NCBI GenBank assembly: GCA_035380245.1 | Contig: DAOSXA010000001.1 | Location: 998,716-1,062,715 of the forward strand | Reading direction: 5' to 3' | Source: Candidatus Zixiibacteriota bacterium | Lineage (GTDB): Bacteria > Zixibacteria > MSB-5A5 > GN15 > FEB-12 | DNA: 64,000 nt | Part shown: one piece after another, positions 33,923 through 42,622 of the stretch | How positions within the stretch are numbered: the first letter of the stretch is position 1 | How the letters are laid out: each line of letters opens with the position of its first letter | Program-made: the position numbers and the translations under genes | The notes under the pieces: model-generated | What the model was told of the DNA's origin: nothing | What the model saw: the letters and a program-made list of their open reading frames with translations, nothing else | Database searches by the model: none

Positions 33923-36379
33923 TTGCATCGTCGCTATTTCTCTCTGATTGCGCCGTTATTACTGGCGCTGCTTCTTGTTTCATCCGTCTTATCAACCGAT
34001 TTCTCCCAGGTTCGGGTCTATCCCGACAATAAGGCGGACTGGCTTAAACTGGAACAACTGGCGCTCGATATCGCTTTCGTCGGCCCTGATTTCATCGATG
34101 TAATTACCGATATGAATCAGCTTGAACAACTCCGGGAACAGGGATTCCGGGTGGAAATCCTTCATGAAAAGCTGTCGGAGTTCTATCGCAGTCGTATTGA
34201 AACCGAGAAAGATATGGGTGGATATATGACGTTGAGTGAGATCTCGGCCCGGGCCGACAGTCTCGTGATGGCTCATATAAATATCTGCGATAAATTTCTG
34301 ATCGGCCAGTCGATCGAAGGCCGTGATATCTACGCGATAAAAATATCGGATTACGCCAAAGTCGATGAAGATGAACCGGAGCTGCTTTTCACGGCGGCGA
34401 TACATGCCCGCGAGGTGATAACCCCGCTGGTGGTTTTCAATGTCATGGAATACTTGCTTGACAACTACGGGACAGACTCCGCTCTGACTTATCTGGTCGA
34501 CAACCGTGAGTTGTTTTTCGTGATCCCGGTCAATCCGGATGGTTACTACTATAATGAGTCGACCAACCCCAGCGGCGGCGGGACATGGCGCAAGAATCGC
34601 CGCGACAATGGCGATGGTTCATACGGAGTCGATCTGAACCGGAATTACGGCTATGAATGGGGTTACGACGATGAGGGTTCCTCGCCGACCACGAGTGATG
34701 CTACCTATCGTGGAACGGGTCCTTTCTCCGAACCGGAAACACAGATCATGAGAGATTTTACCGAGGCACGCGAGTTCGTAATTACGCTCTATTTCCATTC
34801 CTATTCGAATTTGATTCTCTGGCCCTGGGGGTACGATTACCTGGTTACGCCCGACGAGAATCTCTTCCAGATCATGGGAGATTCCATCGCCGCCTACAAC
34901 GGGTACAGCCCGACTCCATCACACGGTCTTTATACGACCAACGGGGCCTCCGACGACTGGGGTTATGGAGAGCAAATCACCAAGAACAAGAACCTGGCGC
35001 TGACCATAGAGGTCGGTGATTCGGACGATGGCTTCTGGCCGGAGACCAGCCGCATTGATCAACTGGTCGGCGAGAATCTCGATCCCTGTTTGTTCCTGAT
35101 GCGCATTGCCGATAATCCCTACAAACTTCTGCCTCCGAACGTTCCGGATTTGTTCGTGGCCGACTCGGTCGACAGTACCGGGTATGCCGTGGACTGGTCG
35201 CACAGCGACAGTCTCAATCCGGCGGTCGGTTATGACCTGTATGAGATGGCCGACTTGACCACGCTCAGCGATTCTGCCAATGATTTTTATAACTGGTCAA
35301 ATCAGGGCTTTGAGCTGGCTACCGGGCGCAGACATTCGCATCCTTCCTCGTTCTATTCCCAATCGGGGAACAGCCTGTCTCAGACTCTGGATATGACCCA
35401 GGACATAACTGTGGAAACGGGTGACCAGCTTACTTTCTGGGCTTTCTACGACATTGAAACGGACTGGGACTACGCCTATGTCGAGGTCTCGGTTGACGGC
35501 GGTTCCAGTTTTACACCGATTCCGGGCAGCATCACTACGACCTACGATCCCTACGGCAACAACCGAGGCAACGGCATTACCGGCCAGTCCGGAAGCTGGG
35601 TCGAGGCGACCTTCGATTTGGCCGCCTACGTCGGACAATCGATTCGAGTGCGGTTTTCATATTATACCGACGGTTATGTGGCTAACGAGGGATTTTATAT
35701 CGATGATATCTACCCAGTCAAGATGTTCGGGACACAAACGTTGCTCGCATCCGGTTATGTCGATACCTCGTACACCTTTGGTAATCACGCCGTCGGGGAG
35801 TTCTACTACAAAGTGAGAGCGGTTGACGCCGAAGGCCAGGCGGGTAGTTTTTCGATTGCGGCCATGACCACCGTATGGCCAACCGGGTACAGTTGTGTCG
35901 ATACCGACAACGACGGTTACGGTGATCCCGGTTATGCTTCCAACAACTGTCCTGACGATAATTGCCCCGATATCTACAATCCCGAGCAGACCGATACCGA
36001 CGACGACGGCCTCGGTGATCTATGCGACGTCTGCCCCGAGGATGCCGATAACGATATCGACAATGACGGCATATGCGGGAATATCGACAACTGCCCGGAT
36101 GTGGCCAATTCACTTCAGGAAGATACCGATTTGGACGGTGTCGGTGATGCCTGTTGTTGTGTGGGGCAAACGGGTAATATCAACGGTGACGCGGCGGGTT
36201 CTATAGATATCACCGACCTGGTGTATCTGGTGCAGTATATGTTCAGCGGCGGCCCGGTGGTCGGTTGTCCGATATCGGCCGATGTCAACGGCGACAACAG
36301 CATAGCCGATATAACCGATCTGGTCGATTTGGTAAGTTACATGTTCCAGGACGGTCCGCCGCCGGTCGATTGTCCCTGA
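33923..36379 (+). CDS. Secreted M14 zinc carboxypeptidase with thrombospondin-type repeats and dockerin
   Basis: This 818-residue exported protein has a probable TTG start (33923) with GGAGG five bases upstream. After a signal peptide (IAPLLLALLLVSSVLS) comes the M14 peptidase domain. Its zinc ligands are His161 and Glu164 (IHAREVITP) and His292 (YFHSYSN), with catalytic Glu363 (LTIEVGD). A beta-sandwich module follows (about 450-610). Acidic calcium-binding thrombospondin type 3 repeats (about 655-730) come next, then two dockerin-like repeats (ITDLVYLVQYMFSGGP and ITDLVDLVSYMFQDGPPP). It probably degrades peptides outside the cell. The paired repeats with the MF-GGP ending are like those seen in FCB-group proteins. 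Confidence 0.92.
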   Translation: MHRRYFSLIAPLLLALLLVSSVLSTDFSQVRVYPDNKADWLKLEQLALDIAFVGPDFIDVITDMNQLEQLREQGFRVEILHEKLSEFYRSRIETEKDMGGYMTLSEISARADSLVMAHINICDKFLIGQSIEGRDIYAIKISDYAKVDEDEPELLFTAAIHAREVITPLVVFNVMEYLLDNYGTDSALTYLVDNRELFFVIPVNPDGYYYNESTNPSGGGTWRKNRRDNGDGSYGVDLNRNYGYEWGYDDEGSSPTTSDATYRGTGPFSEPETQIMRDFTEAREFVITLYFHSYSNLILWPWGYDYLVTPDENLFQIMGDSIAAYNGYSPTPSHGLYTTNGASDDWGYGEQITKNKNLALTIEVGDSDDGFWPETSRIDQLVGENLDPCLFLMRIADNPYKLLPPNVPDLFVADSVDSTGYAVDWSHSDSLNPAVGYDLYEMADLTTLSDSANDFYNWSNQGFELATGRRHSHPSSFYSQSGNSLSQTLDMTQDITVETGDQLTFWAFYDIETDWDYAYVEVSVDGGSSFTPIPGSITTTYDPYGNNRGNGITGQSGSWVEATFDLAAYVGQSIRVRFSYYTDGYVANEGFYIDDIYPVKMFGTQTLLASGYVDTSYTFGNHAVGEFYYKVRAVDAEGQAGSFSIAAMTTVWPTGYSCVDTDNDGYGDPGYASNNCPDDNCPDIYNPEQTDTDDDGLGDLCDVCPEDADNDIDNDGICGNIDNCPDVANSLQEDTDLDGVGDACCCVGQTGNINGDAAGSIDITDLVYLVQYMFSGGPVVGCPISADVNGDNSIADITDLVDLVSYMFQDGPPPVDCP

Positions 36380-36392
36380 GGCGCTGGTATTG

Positions 36393-37133
36393 CTAAAGCG
36401 ACAAGCGCAATGAGAGCAGGAATTGGGTGAAGTCTTCCGGAGCTCTGATAGAATAGTGTTGACCGAGGTCGATTCGGATATACCTGACACCGGCTATCAG
36501 GTCAAGATAGACATTGGATGCGACGAGACTCCGATACCCGGCGGCAAAACCGACCAGCCAACCTGAATAATCACCGGTTTCACCGGTGAGTTTTATGTTC
36601 AACGTAAAACCTGTCTGTGCCAGCAGGAGAGGGCTGTTCTTTTGTCCGGATGGAGCGTATGAACATTCCAGCCAGAATGGTGTGGTTTTATATCGGTTGC
36701 AATTCTCCTGTGATACCGCCAATCCCAGAAATATCCCATTGTTGAATCGTAAACCGATAGCTGGTTGAGGCGTCAGTTGATCATCATCGTCGTCGTGTAA
36801 GAGAGCGAAACCAAGAGAAACCCCGATTCGGGGACCCTGTGAGGGGCGTTCGCTGTTGCATAATCGCTGGTACGCGCTGTCAAACTCTGATTCACCGGTA
36901 ATGGAAAAGATGTCCTTTGTTTTGAATTCGAATCGTTCGCCGTCCGCTCTTTCGAAAACGAGCGTGCCGTTGTCCAGACTGTCGACCACATGTCCGCGCA
37001 TCGATGCACCGGTCCAGAACAGGATGACCTGAACCGAGTCATTGTCGAGGCGGTCGGCCTCACCGGCGGCGACCGTGACACTCGAACAGATTAAAACGAA
37101 GGAAAAAACGAGAATTACTAGACAGACCCTCAC
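36393..37133 (-). CDS. Exported protein of unknown function, barrel-like C-terminus
   Basis: This 246-residue protein has a signal peptide (MRVCLVILVFSFVLICSSVT). The segment SVQVILFWTGASMRGHVVDS to EFKTKDIFSITGE resembles a small Sm-like or SH3-like strand pattern. The rest consists of amphipathic strands (GIFLGLAVSQE, GWLVGFAAGYRSLV, FTQFLLSLRLSL), consistent with an outer-membrane barrel. No family recognised. It is convergent with the carboxypeptidase gene, whose stop lies 13 bases away. Confidence 0.72.
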   Translation of the reverse strand: MRVCLVILVFSFVLICSSVTVAAGEADRLDNDSVQVILFWTGASMRGHVVDSLDNGTLVFERADGERFEFKTKDIFSITGESEFDSAYQRLCNSERPSQGPRIGVSLGFALLHDDDDDQLTPQPAIGLRFNNGIFLGLAVSQENCNRYKTTPFWLECSYAPSGQKNSPLLLAQTGFTLNIKLTGETGDYSGWLVGFAAGYRSLVASNVYLDLIAGVRYIRIDLGQHYSIRAPEDFTQFLLSLRLSL

Positions 37134-37213
37134 ACCAACCTCCTGGCATTCTCCTTTGAGATCGAATTGAGGTCAATATAGAAAAAAACCGCCGGTAATC
37201 AACCCTCGATTGA

Positions 37214-38752
37214 TCACATCCACAATTTGCGGTCGAGCGTGCGGTAATGGATCGCCTCGGCGATATGACCGATCTCGATACTCTCCGAACAGGCCAGGTC
37301 GGCAATCGTACGCGCCACTTTCAGAATACGGTCGTACGCCCGGGCCGAAAGTCCCTGACTGGTGATAGCGGTCGCGAGTAACGATTGTGATTTGTCGTCA
37401 ATTTTACAGTAATGACGGATTTTCTGCGGTTCCATGTGAGCGTTGCAGAAGACCGATTTCTCGTTTTTGAAACGTTCGTTCTGAATCCGACGAGCTTTAT
37501 TGACGCGCTCGCGAATCGTTTCCGATTTCTCACCGCGCGTTTCCGATGACAACTCCTTGAATTTCACGGCCGGAACGGTGATGTGAATATCGATTCGGTC
37601 GAGCAACGGCCCGGATATACGCGACATGTAACGCTGAATCTCGGAGGCCGAGCAGTTGCAGTTGTGGTTGATGTCCCCGTAATAACCGCAGGGACAGGGA
37701 TTCATCGCAGCCAGGAGCATGAATCCGGCCGGATAGGTGAGAGTGATGGCGGCTCGTGAGATCGTTACGAGATTGTCCTCCATCGGCTGGCGCAGCATTT
37801 CGAGAATATCCTTTTTGAACTCCGGCAGTTCATCCAGGAACAACACCCCGTGATGCGCGAGAGATACTTCGCCCGGCTTCGGAATCGTGCCGCCGCCTAT
37901 CAGACCGGCGTACGAGATGGAATGATGGGGCGAGCGGAACGGTCGGGTTGCCACCAGGGCGGAGTTGGCCGGAAGACGCCCTGCCACGGAGTGAATTTTG
38001 GTGGTTTCGAGCGCTTCTTCGAGGGTGAGGGAGGGAAGAATGGTCGGCATGCGCCGCGCCAGCATCGTTTTTCCGGAACCGGGAGGGCCTATCATAATGA
38101 TGTTATGGCCGCCGGCCGCGGCTACCTCAAGCGCTCGCTTGGCCGATTCCTGTCCTTTCACATCAGAAAAGTCGCACGAATAATGGAGAGCGTCACGGAA
38201 AGCCGACTCGATGTCAATCTTGAACGGAGCTACCGCTTTCTCATCTTCGAGAAAATCAATCGTCTCGCGCAACGAGCGAACGGGATACACCGGCAGAGTA
38301 TCGGCCATGGCTGCCTCGCGGGCGTTTTCACGCGGCACCACCAGGCCTTTGATGCCGCCCACGTTCTTGAACGACATGGCCATTGGAAGGATGCCCGGGA
38401 TTGGGCGCAGGGTTCCGTCAAGGGACAGTTCTCCGAGCATGACATAATCATCACAACGCTCACGCAGAATCTGACCGGTGGCGGCCAGAATGCCGACGGC
38501 AATCGGTAAATCAAACGCGGAGCCTTCTTTTTTAATATCCGCCGGGGCCAGATTGATCGTGACCCGCTTGGCGGGGAATACGAAATCGGAATTCTTGATG
38601 GCGGCCGTGACTCGTTCCTTGGATTCGCGCACGGCCCCTTCGGGAAGACCTACCGTTACGAACCCGGGCAGTTGCTGTTGGATATCCGCCTCGACCTCGA
38701 CAGCGTAGGCGTCAACTCCGTGAGTGGCGGAGGAGATTGCTTTGGCTAACAT
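37214..38752 (-). CDS. comM: ComM/YifB family Mg-chelatase-like AAA ATPase
   Basis: This 512-residue cytoplasmic protein starts with MLAKAISSATHGVDAYAVEVE, the usual ComM N-terminus (a Lon-like domain of about 180 residues). The AAA core has Walker A (MIGPPGSGKTMLARRMP), Walker B (HHGVLFLDELPEF) and the Cys-rich NPCPCGYYGD segment, then the C-terminal magnesium-chelatase lid domain. ComM promotes branch migration during natural transformation in Vibrio and Haemophilus, but the family is found far more widely. Neighbours do not suggest a competence cluster. Confidence 0.95.
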   Translation of the reverse strand: MLAKAISSATHGVDAYAVEVEADIQQQLPGFVTVGLPEGAVRESKERVTAAIKNSDFVFPAKRVTINLAPADIKKEGSAFDLPIAVGILAATGQILRERCDDYVMLGELSLDGTLRPIPGILPMAMSFKNVGGIKGLVVPRENAREAAMADTLPVYPVRSLRETIDFLEDEKAVAPFKIDIESAFRDALHYSCDFSDVKGQESAKRALEVAAAGGHNIIMIGPPGSGKTMLARRMPTILPSLTLEEALETTKIHSVAGRLPANSALVATRPFRSPHHSISYAGLIGGGTIPKPGEVSLAHHGVLFLDELPEFKKDILEMLRQPMEDNLVTISRAAITLTYPAGFMLLAAMNPCPCGYYGDINHNCNCSASEIQRYMSRISGPLLDRIDIHITVPAVKFKELSSETRGEKSETIRERVNKARRIQNERFKNEKSVFCNAHMEPQKIRHYCKIDDKSQSLLATAITSQGLSARAYDRILKVARTIADLACSESIEIGHIAEAIHYRTLDRKLWM

Positions 38753-39083
38753 TTTTCACTCCCTCTGTTTGACGCTCGGACTCGTTGTAGTTTTTCAACG
38801 GCGGGGAACCGCACTCCCCTCTCGTCCTCCCCTGGACGGTTCCCCGCACGTTTTAGTAAACCATCACATTACCGAGTTACAGGTTCGTTTTGTTTTCCGG
38901 GATCAATATCGAAAGGGCCGGTGACAGGGGACGTCAGTAGAAATGGGGGGGATTTCGGTTTGAAAGAGTTATATGGGTGTGATACGAGACGCAGGTGGCC
39001 CACTAGTCCACGGGTGGGGGAATCTGTGCCCCACCCCCTCAAGTGAGAGTTGCGTACAACCGGGCTTAGGTGCCCCACCCCTC

Positions 39084-39226
39084 GGGGAGTGTTGAAAAAG
39101 TCATACGCTCGGATATTCAGTAAAAACACATCTGTAATGCAGGCGACACAAGGCCGCCCGCTACGCGAGGTTAGGGCACTTTAACGCGTAGCGGCGGGGC
39201 TTGTCTCCGCCGCGATAGAGGTTTCT
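39084..39226 (-). repeat. MITE-like palindromic repeat, copy C
   Basis: Inverted relative to copies A, B and D. It starts GGGGAGTGTTGAAAAAGTCATACG and contains GGCGACACAAGGCCGCCCGCTACGCG pairing with CGCGTAGCGGCGGGGCTTGTCTCCGCC. It is the best-preserved palindrome of the four, with about 17 unpaired bases at the centre. Confidence 0.85.
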
Positions 39227-39380
39227 AGGGTGGGACTTGCGATTCAACACGAACATGGTCTTTGGCACGTCTCGGGGAGACGTGCCCTACAGTGTCAGGT
39301 TGCTGACTTTCACCCTGTTCTGGTTATATCTTAAATATATAGAGTATGATCAAAAGACCAATAAAGCACCAACCATAGAA

Positions 39381-39411
39381 AAGAAAAACGGCAGACTATA
39401 AAGCCTGCCGT
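39381..39411 (-). terminator. Terminator of the small lipoprotein gene (minus strand)
   Basis: Read on the minus strand, ACGGCAG pairs with CTGCCGT across about ten bases and runs into TTTTTCTT. Confidence 0.8.
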
Positions 39412-39440
39412 AAGTATTTTTCTCGGTACTGTGACCTGCT

Positions 39441-39905
39441 TTATTCATCCGCAAGCTTGGTCAGGCGAATTTCGTGATATGTCGTTCCATCTAGCTGCTT
39501 GAGGACAATTTCACTCCCCTGTGTCTCCTTGCGGAAACGACCTTCCGGATTGTGATTCTCATTGCAGGCAGTACATCCGGCATTACCATCAGGTTGATAA
39601 TGCTGTATCTGAAGACGAATGCCATCGCTGAAGGCATACACACCATCGACTCGGCAGAAATCGCAAATATCAAGGTTACGAGTCGTGTCTAGAATCATGA
39701 TGAAGTTCTCTTCAGTGAAGGTCCAGAAGATATATTGACTATCTGTTACTTCAACGGCCGTATTGCCATAATCGGTCGTAAGGTAATAGATACCTTCGTA
39801 TTCACCTTCAATAGGTGCTTCTTCCTCAAGAATGATATCGGAGGAACAATTCCAGACATAAAGCGGCACTGCTATCAGCGCCAGTACGATTAGAGCTTTC
39901 TTCAT
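39441..39905 (-). CDS. Small lipoprotein of unknown function, Cys pairs
   Basis: This 154-residue protein has a type II signal peptide (KKALIVLALIAVPLYVWNC, lipobox ending at Cys20). The mature part is acidic at first (EEEAPIEGEYEG), then beta-rich. It has two CxxC pairs, CDFC and CTAC, that could bind a metal or form disulfides. No family recognised; the beta pattern (EGEYEGIYYLTTD, GSEIVLKQLDG) suggests a small beta-barrel or lipocalin-like fold. Terminated by its own hairpin. Confidence 0.75.
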   Translation of the reverse strand: MKKALIVLALIAVPLYVWNCSSDIILEEEAPIEGEYEGIYYLTTDYGNTAVEVTDSQYIFWTFTEENFIMILDTTRNLDICDFCRVDGVYAFSDGIRLQIQHYQPDGNAGCTACNENHNPEGRFRKETQGSEIVLKQLDGTTYHEIRLTKLADE

Positions 39906-40672
39906 TTCCTATATACTCCCAAACTTACCACACAACTTTGCCGCCCAATATAATTAGCCCCGGCGAGCCGCACAAGACCAAAAAGCCATTTCATCAACTT
40001 TAAGACGGCCAAGCGCAATATGTGTTCAATACTATACTTCCGGGCGCCTCTGTTAATGAATAACCGTAATTCCGGCCGGGGTGCGTCCTTATTTTTACAT
40101 GATGAAAGACCTCATCCCGGATAGTGTGTTTTCCGGAGTAGTAGTCGTTCGCATTAAGGGGACAATCACCAAGGCATTGATGTTTGGTGACTTTACGGTT
40201 ACTGCCTCGTTTGAAACAAGGCTTTTCCGCTCGACATTATCCACAAGTTCCGTATCTGCTGTCGGGTGTCCCGAAAACGATACAAATCGCTATCCCTGGT
40301 CGGGTCGGACCATATTTCATTATCTTGTTGCAGACATCCCGATGATTTCTGTGAGGCATTTGGGCGGTCGCTATAAGATGTTTTGTATCAATAGTATAAC
40401 TATCAGTAGCGGTCTCCGGAAAGTTACGAATAGGGGTTGACATCGCTGGAGGCATTTGTTTTCTTGTGATGGGAAGTCTGTCTTTGGTGCTCGAAAGGAG
40501 ATCCCCCCCTCTATCTCCACGACTCCATTGGTGGGCTTCTCTTTTTTTGTTGTCCACACTTACAACCAAGTTATCAACATCGCTGTAGAGAAATCCCGAA
40601 ACGGATTATGGGGAGGATATAACGTGAAGAATAACGCTATATCAGATATTTATTGTCGGCTAAGAAACAGGA
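39906..40672. other. Gene-free stretch with DnaA-box-like sites
   Basis: About 770 bases with no convincing gene. It holds one perfect DnaA box (TTATCCACA, 40237-40245) and two one-mismatch sites, TTGTCCACA (40550-40558) and TTATCAACA (40571-40579), exactly 21 bases apart and followed by an AT-rich stretch (40612-40655). One perfect 9-mer is roughly expected by chance in a window of this size, so origin function is only a possibility. Confidence 0.35.
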
Positions 40673-41134
40673 TCAGCGGCCCTGGATGGTGTTGAAGCTG
40701 TAAATTTTCCATTTGCCGTTGACAAGATGTAGTCCGAAACGAGCCCGGTATCCTCGTGATTGAGCTTTATCGACGAAGGTAACATCGACCGATGCGGTTT
40801 CTTCGCCCATGATATTGGCCTGGTTAATGATACGCTGGTATTTGAACCAGGTGGTTTTGGTCTGGCCGTCACCGGTGAGGTCATCGAGAATCTCTTCCGG
40901 GTTGTGGAACACGCGGGGATTCTCGGTGTCGAGAGCGTAGTCGGCGTTAAACGACTTCATCAACTCCGGCAGGTCGAGAACATAGGTAAGCGCTGCTTTG
41001 TCGTCCTTTTCCATTGCCCCGAAAAGTTTTATTACGGTTTTCTTGGGATCGGGGGGGCCTTGTTCACCGCCGCAACCAAGCGCCAGCACGGCCAGAATTA
41101 TCACGGCGATGAGTTTGGAAAAGGATGAGGTCAT
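40673..41134 (-). CDS. Lipoprotein with NTF2/SnoaL-like domain
   Basis: This 153-residue protein has a lipobox (IILAVLALGCGG). A helical start (PKKTVIKLFGAMEKDDKAAL) is followed by a strand-rich half (ASVDVTFVDKAQ, ARFGLHLVNGKWKIYSFNTI). That is the shape of DUF4878 or SnoaL-like proteins, which are small cone-shaped folds. It begins 2 bases after the PorV-like gene on the same strand and so probably belongs to the hutI-lptE-porV transcript. Substrate or partner unknown. Confidence 0.8.
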   Translation of the reverse strand: MTSSFSKLIAVIILAVLALGCGGEQGPPDPKKTVIKLFGAMEKDDKAALTYVLDLPELMKSFNADYALDTENPRVFHNPEEILDDLTGDGQTKTTWFKYQRIINQANIMGEETASVDVTFVDKAQSRGYRARFGLHLVNGKWKIYSFNTIQGR

Positions 41135-41136
41135 GA

Positions 41137-42084
41137 TTAGAGGATGCCTCCGGTAATAGTGATCCGGTGGTTGTCTCCCAACTCCGCTCCCGGTGTGAAG
41201 GCATAGGCGATGTGCAGTTGGCGATAATTGACGCCAAAGCCTATAGCGGCGCCGGCCCAGGAGTCATCGGAGTCAGCCGTCCGGTAGTTGGAGCCAAAGC
41301 TGTTCCAACCGATGCGAACGAAGAACGGATCGAGTTCGTAGTATTCCGCGCCGACGGCGAAGATTAGATCGTTATCGTTGGGAAGAATGATGTCGGAGGT
41401 AAGGGTCAGCGGCAAGCCACGGGGTTTGATAAAAACTCCGCCTCGGAGCGTCAGCGGCAAATCGTATTTCTCTTCGCCGAGTGAAGAAAGCTGAGTCCCG
41501 AGATTCTGAATTGCAATCCCCGCCCCGAAGCGCTTACGTTCGGTGACGTAAGAAACACCCAGATCCAGCGCCAGGCCACTGGCGGAATAATCGTCAATTT
41601 TCTCGTAAATCACTTTCGCCGTGGCCCCGGCCCGGTAATAGTAACCGAACTTACGAGCGTAACTTACGGCGAGCATCATATCGCCGCCGCCGAAAGTGTT
41701 GCCGGTTTCGGTGCCGGAAGTGTCGGTCTCGATAAAGTCACCGTAGTTGAGGTAGTTAATCGAGGCGGCCAGCGATTGTTCTTCACCTAATTTGAAAACG
41801 TAACCCGCAAAGCCGGACTGGATATCCATGAAATAGTTATGGTAACCGGCGATATACTGCGGATGTTCGAAAGCCGCCAGTCCGGAAGGATTGTAATAGA
41901 TTGCCGAGGCATCATCGGCCAGCCCGGTGAAAGCTCCTCCCATGGAGACGGCGCGAGCGCCGACGCCGATCTTAAGGAACGGAAAGGCGGTTGTGCCGAC
42001 ATCGGAATTAATGCTGCCCGCCTGAACGGTGAGGGTGCAACAAAGGATGGCCGTAATCAGGCCGTAGAGCATGCGCTTGTGCAT
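41137..42084 (-). CDS. PorV/PorQ family outer-membrane protein
   Basis: This 315-residue protein starts at ATG 42084 (AAGGAAC upstream), preceded by a spurious in-frame extension to 42126. The signal peptide is MHKRMLYGLITAILCCTLTV and the mature protein begins QAGSINSDVG. The N-terminal signature GTTAFPFLKIGVGARAVSMG and the segment ADDASAIYYNPSGLA are typical of the PorV/PorQ (UPF0164) barrels. In Porphyromonas these are type IX secretion parts that carry cargo to the surface. The sorting domain on the subtilase at 6284 makes this a plausible partner, but other paralogues may exist outside the window. Confidence 0.9.
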   Translation of the reverse strand: MHKRMLYGLITAILCCTLTVQAGSINSDVGTTAFPFLKIGVGARAVSMGGAFTGLADDASAIYYNPSGLAAFEHPQYIAGYHNYFMDIQSGFAGYVFKLGEEQSLAASINYLNYGDFIETDTSGTETGNTFGGGDMMLAVSYARKFGYYYRAGATAKVIYEKIDDYSASGLALDLGVSYVTERKRFGAGIAIQNLGTQLSSLGEEKYDLPLTLRGGVFIKPRGLPLTLTSDIILPNDNDLIFAVGAEYYELDPFFVRIGWNSFGSNYRTADSDDSWAGAAIGFGVNYRQLHIAYAFTPGAELGDNHRITITGGIL

Positions 42085-42119
42085 ATTTGTTCCTTGATTT
42101 TGAAGCACGGTAAGCAGGT

Positions 42120-42611
42120 TCACCAACCCTTGGTCGTTTTGCCTATAATGGCGTCAATAAGGAGCGCCAGGGCATCCTGCTGGGCTTCTTCTTCGGTTCC
42201 GGAGCCTACCTGGTAGAATCCTTCCTGGCTTAAGGTCTCATTAAAGATGTCGGCTTCTTCACCGGCCTTCTTCAGAGTTACCTGAAAAGTCATCCTTACG
42301 ACGTACGACTCGACAACGTCGTTTTCGTCGTATTTAAACGGCTGCCAGGAATAGCCGGTAAAAGTAGCCGTAAGGATTGCATCGGCGGTTTCGGTCGAAG
42401 CGACTTTCATGGTCCCATCGCTCATGAAAGCATCGATAACCAGATCGGTGATTTTATCTCCGAGTTCCAGTTGATCGGTCTGGTTTTCGATCCGCTCGAT
42501 TGCAATCGACTTGATGTCGGATTGACCGGCCTGACTGAAACTGTAAAATCCGCAGCCGGCCAGAACCGGCAGCAAAAACAGAATAAACAGGATGGTAATT
42601 CTCGGCATCAC
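42120..42611 (-). CDS. lptE: LptE-like LPS-assembly lipoprotein
   Basis: This 163-residue lipoprotein has a lipobox in LPVLAGCGFYSFS, and the GCGFYSFS start of the mature chain is the LptE hallmark. The core continues with SIAIERIENQTDQ, then FTGYSWQPFKYDENDVV and RMTFQVTLKKAGE. LptE sits inside the LptD barrel in the outer membrane and helps place lipopolysaccharide. The gene is 11 bases after hutI and followed by porV in the same direction, so these genes probably share a transcript although the functions differ. Confidence 0.86.
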   Translation of the reverse strand: MMPRITILFILFLLPVLAGCGFYSFSQAGQSDIKSIAIERIENQTDQLELGDKITDLVIDAFMSDGTMKVASTETADAILTATFTGYSWQPFKYDENDVVESYVVRMTFQVTLKKAGEEADIFNETLSQEGFYQVGSGTEEEAQQDALALLIDAIIGKTTKGW

Positions 42612-42622
42612 CTCTTAAACCC

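Larger units (their letters stand above)
38753..39440. other. Non-coding stretch with repeat copy C and other palindromes
   Basis: About 690 bases without a credible gene. Besides repeat copy C it holds a GTGGGG/CCCCAC palindrome near 39013-39045 and GGCACGTCTC/GAGACGTGCC around a GGG loop (39264-39286), followed by GTCAGGTTGC. A related hairpin with the same GTCAGGTTGC word occurs at 48687-48760. The terminator of the next gene is at 39381-39411. Confidence 0.6.

Noticed and set aside
40081..40440. A 119-codon plus-strand frame in the gene-free stretch
   Set aside because: No ribosome site, no signal peptide and no domain; composition does not look coding. Left as non-coding, though a decayed gene is possible.
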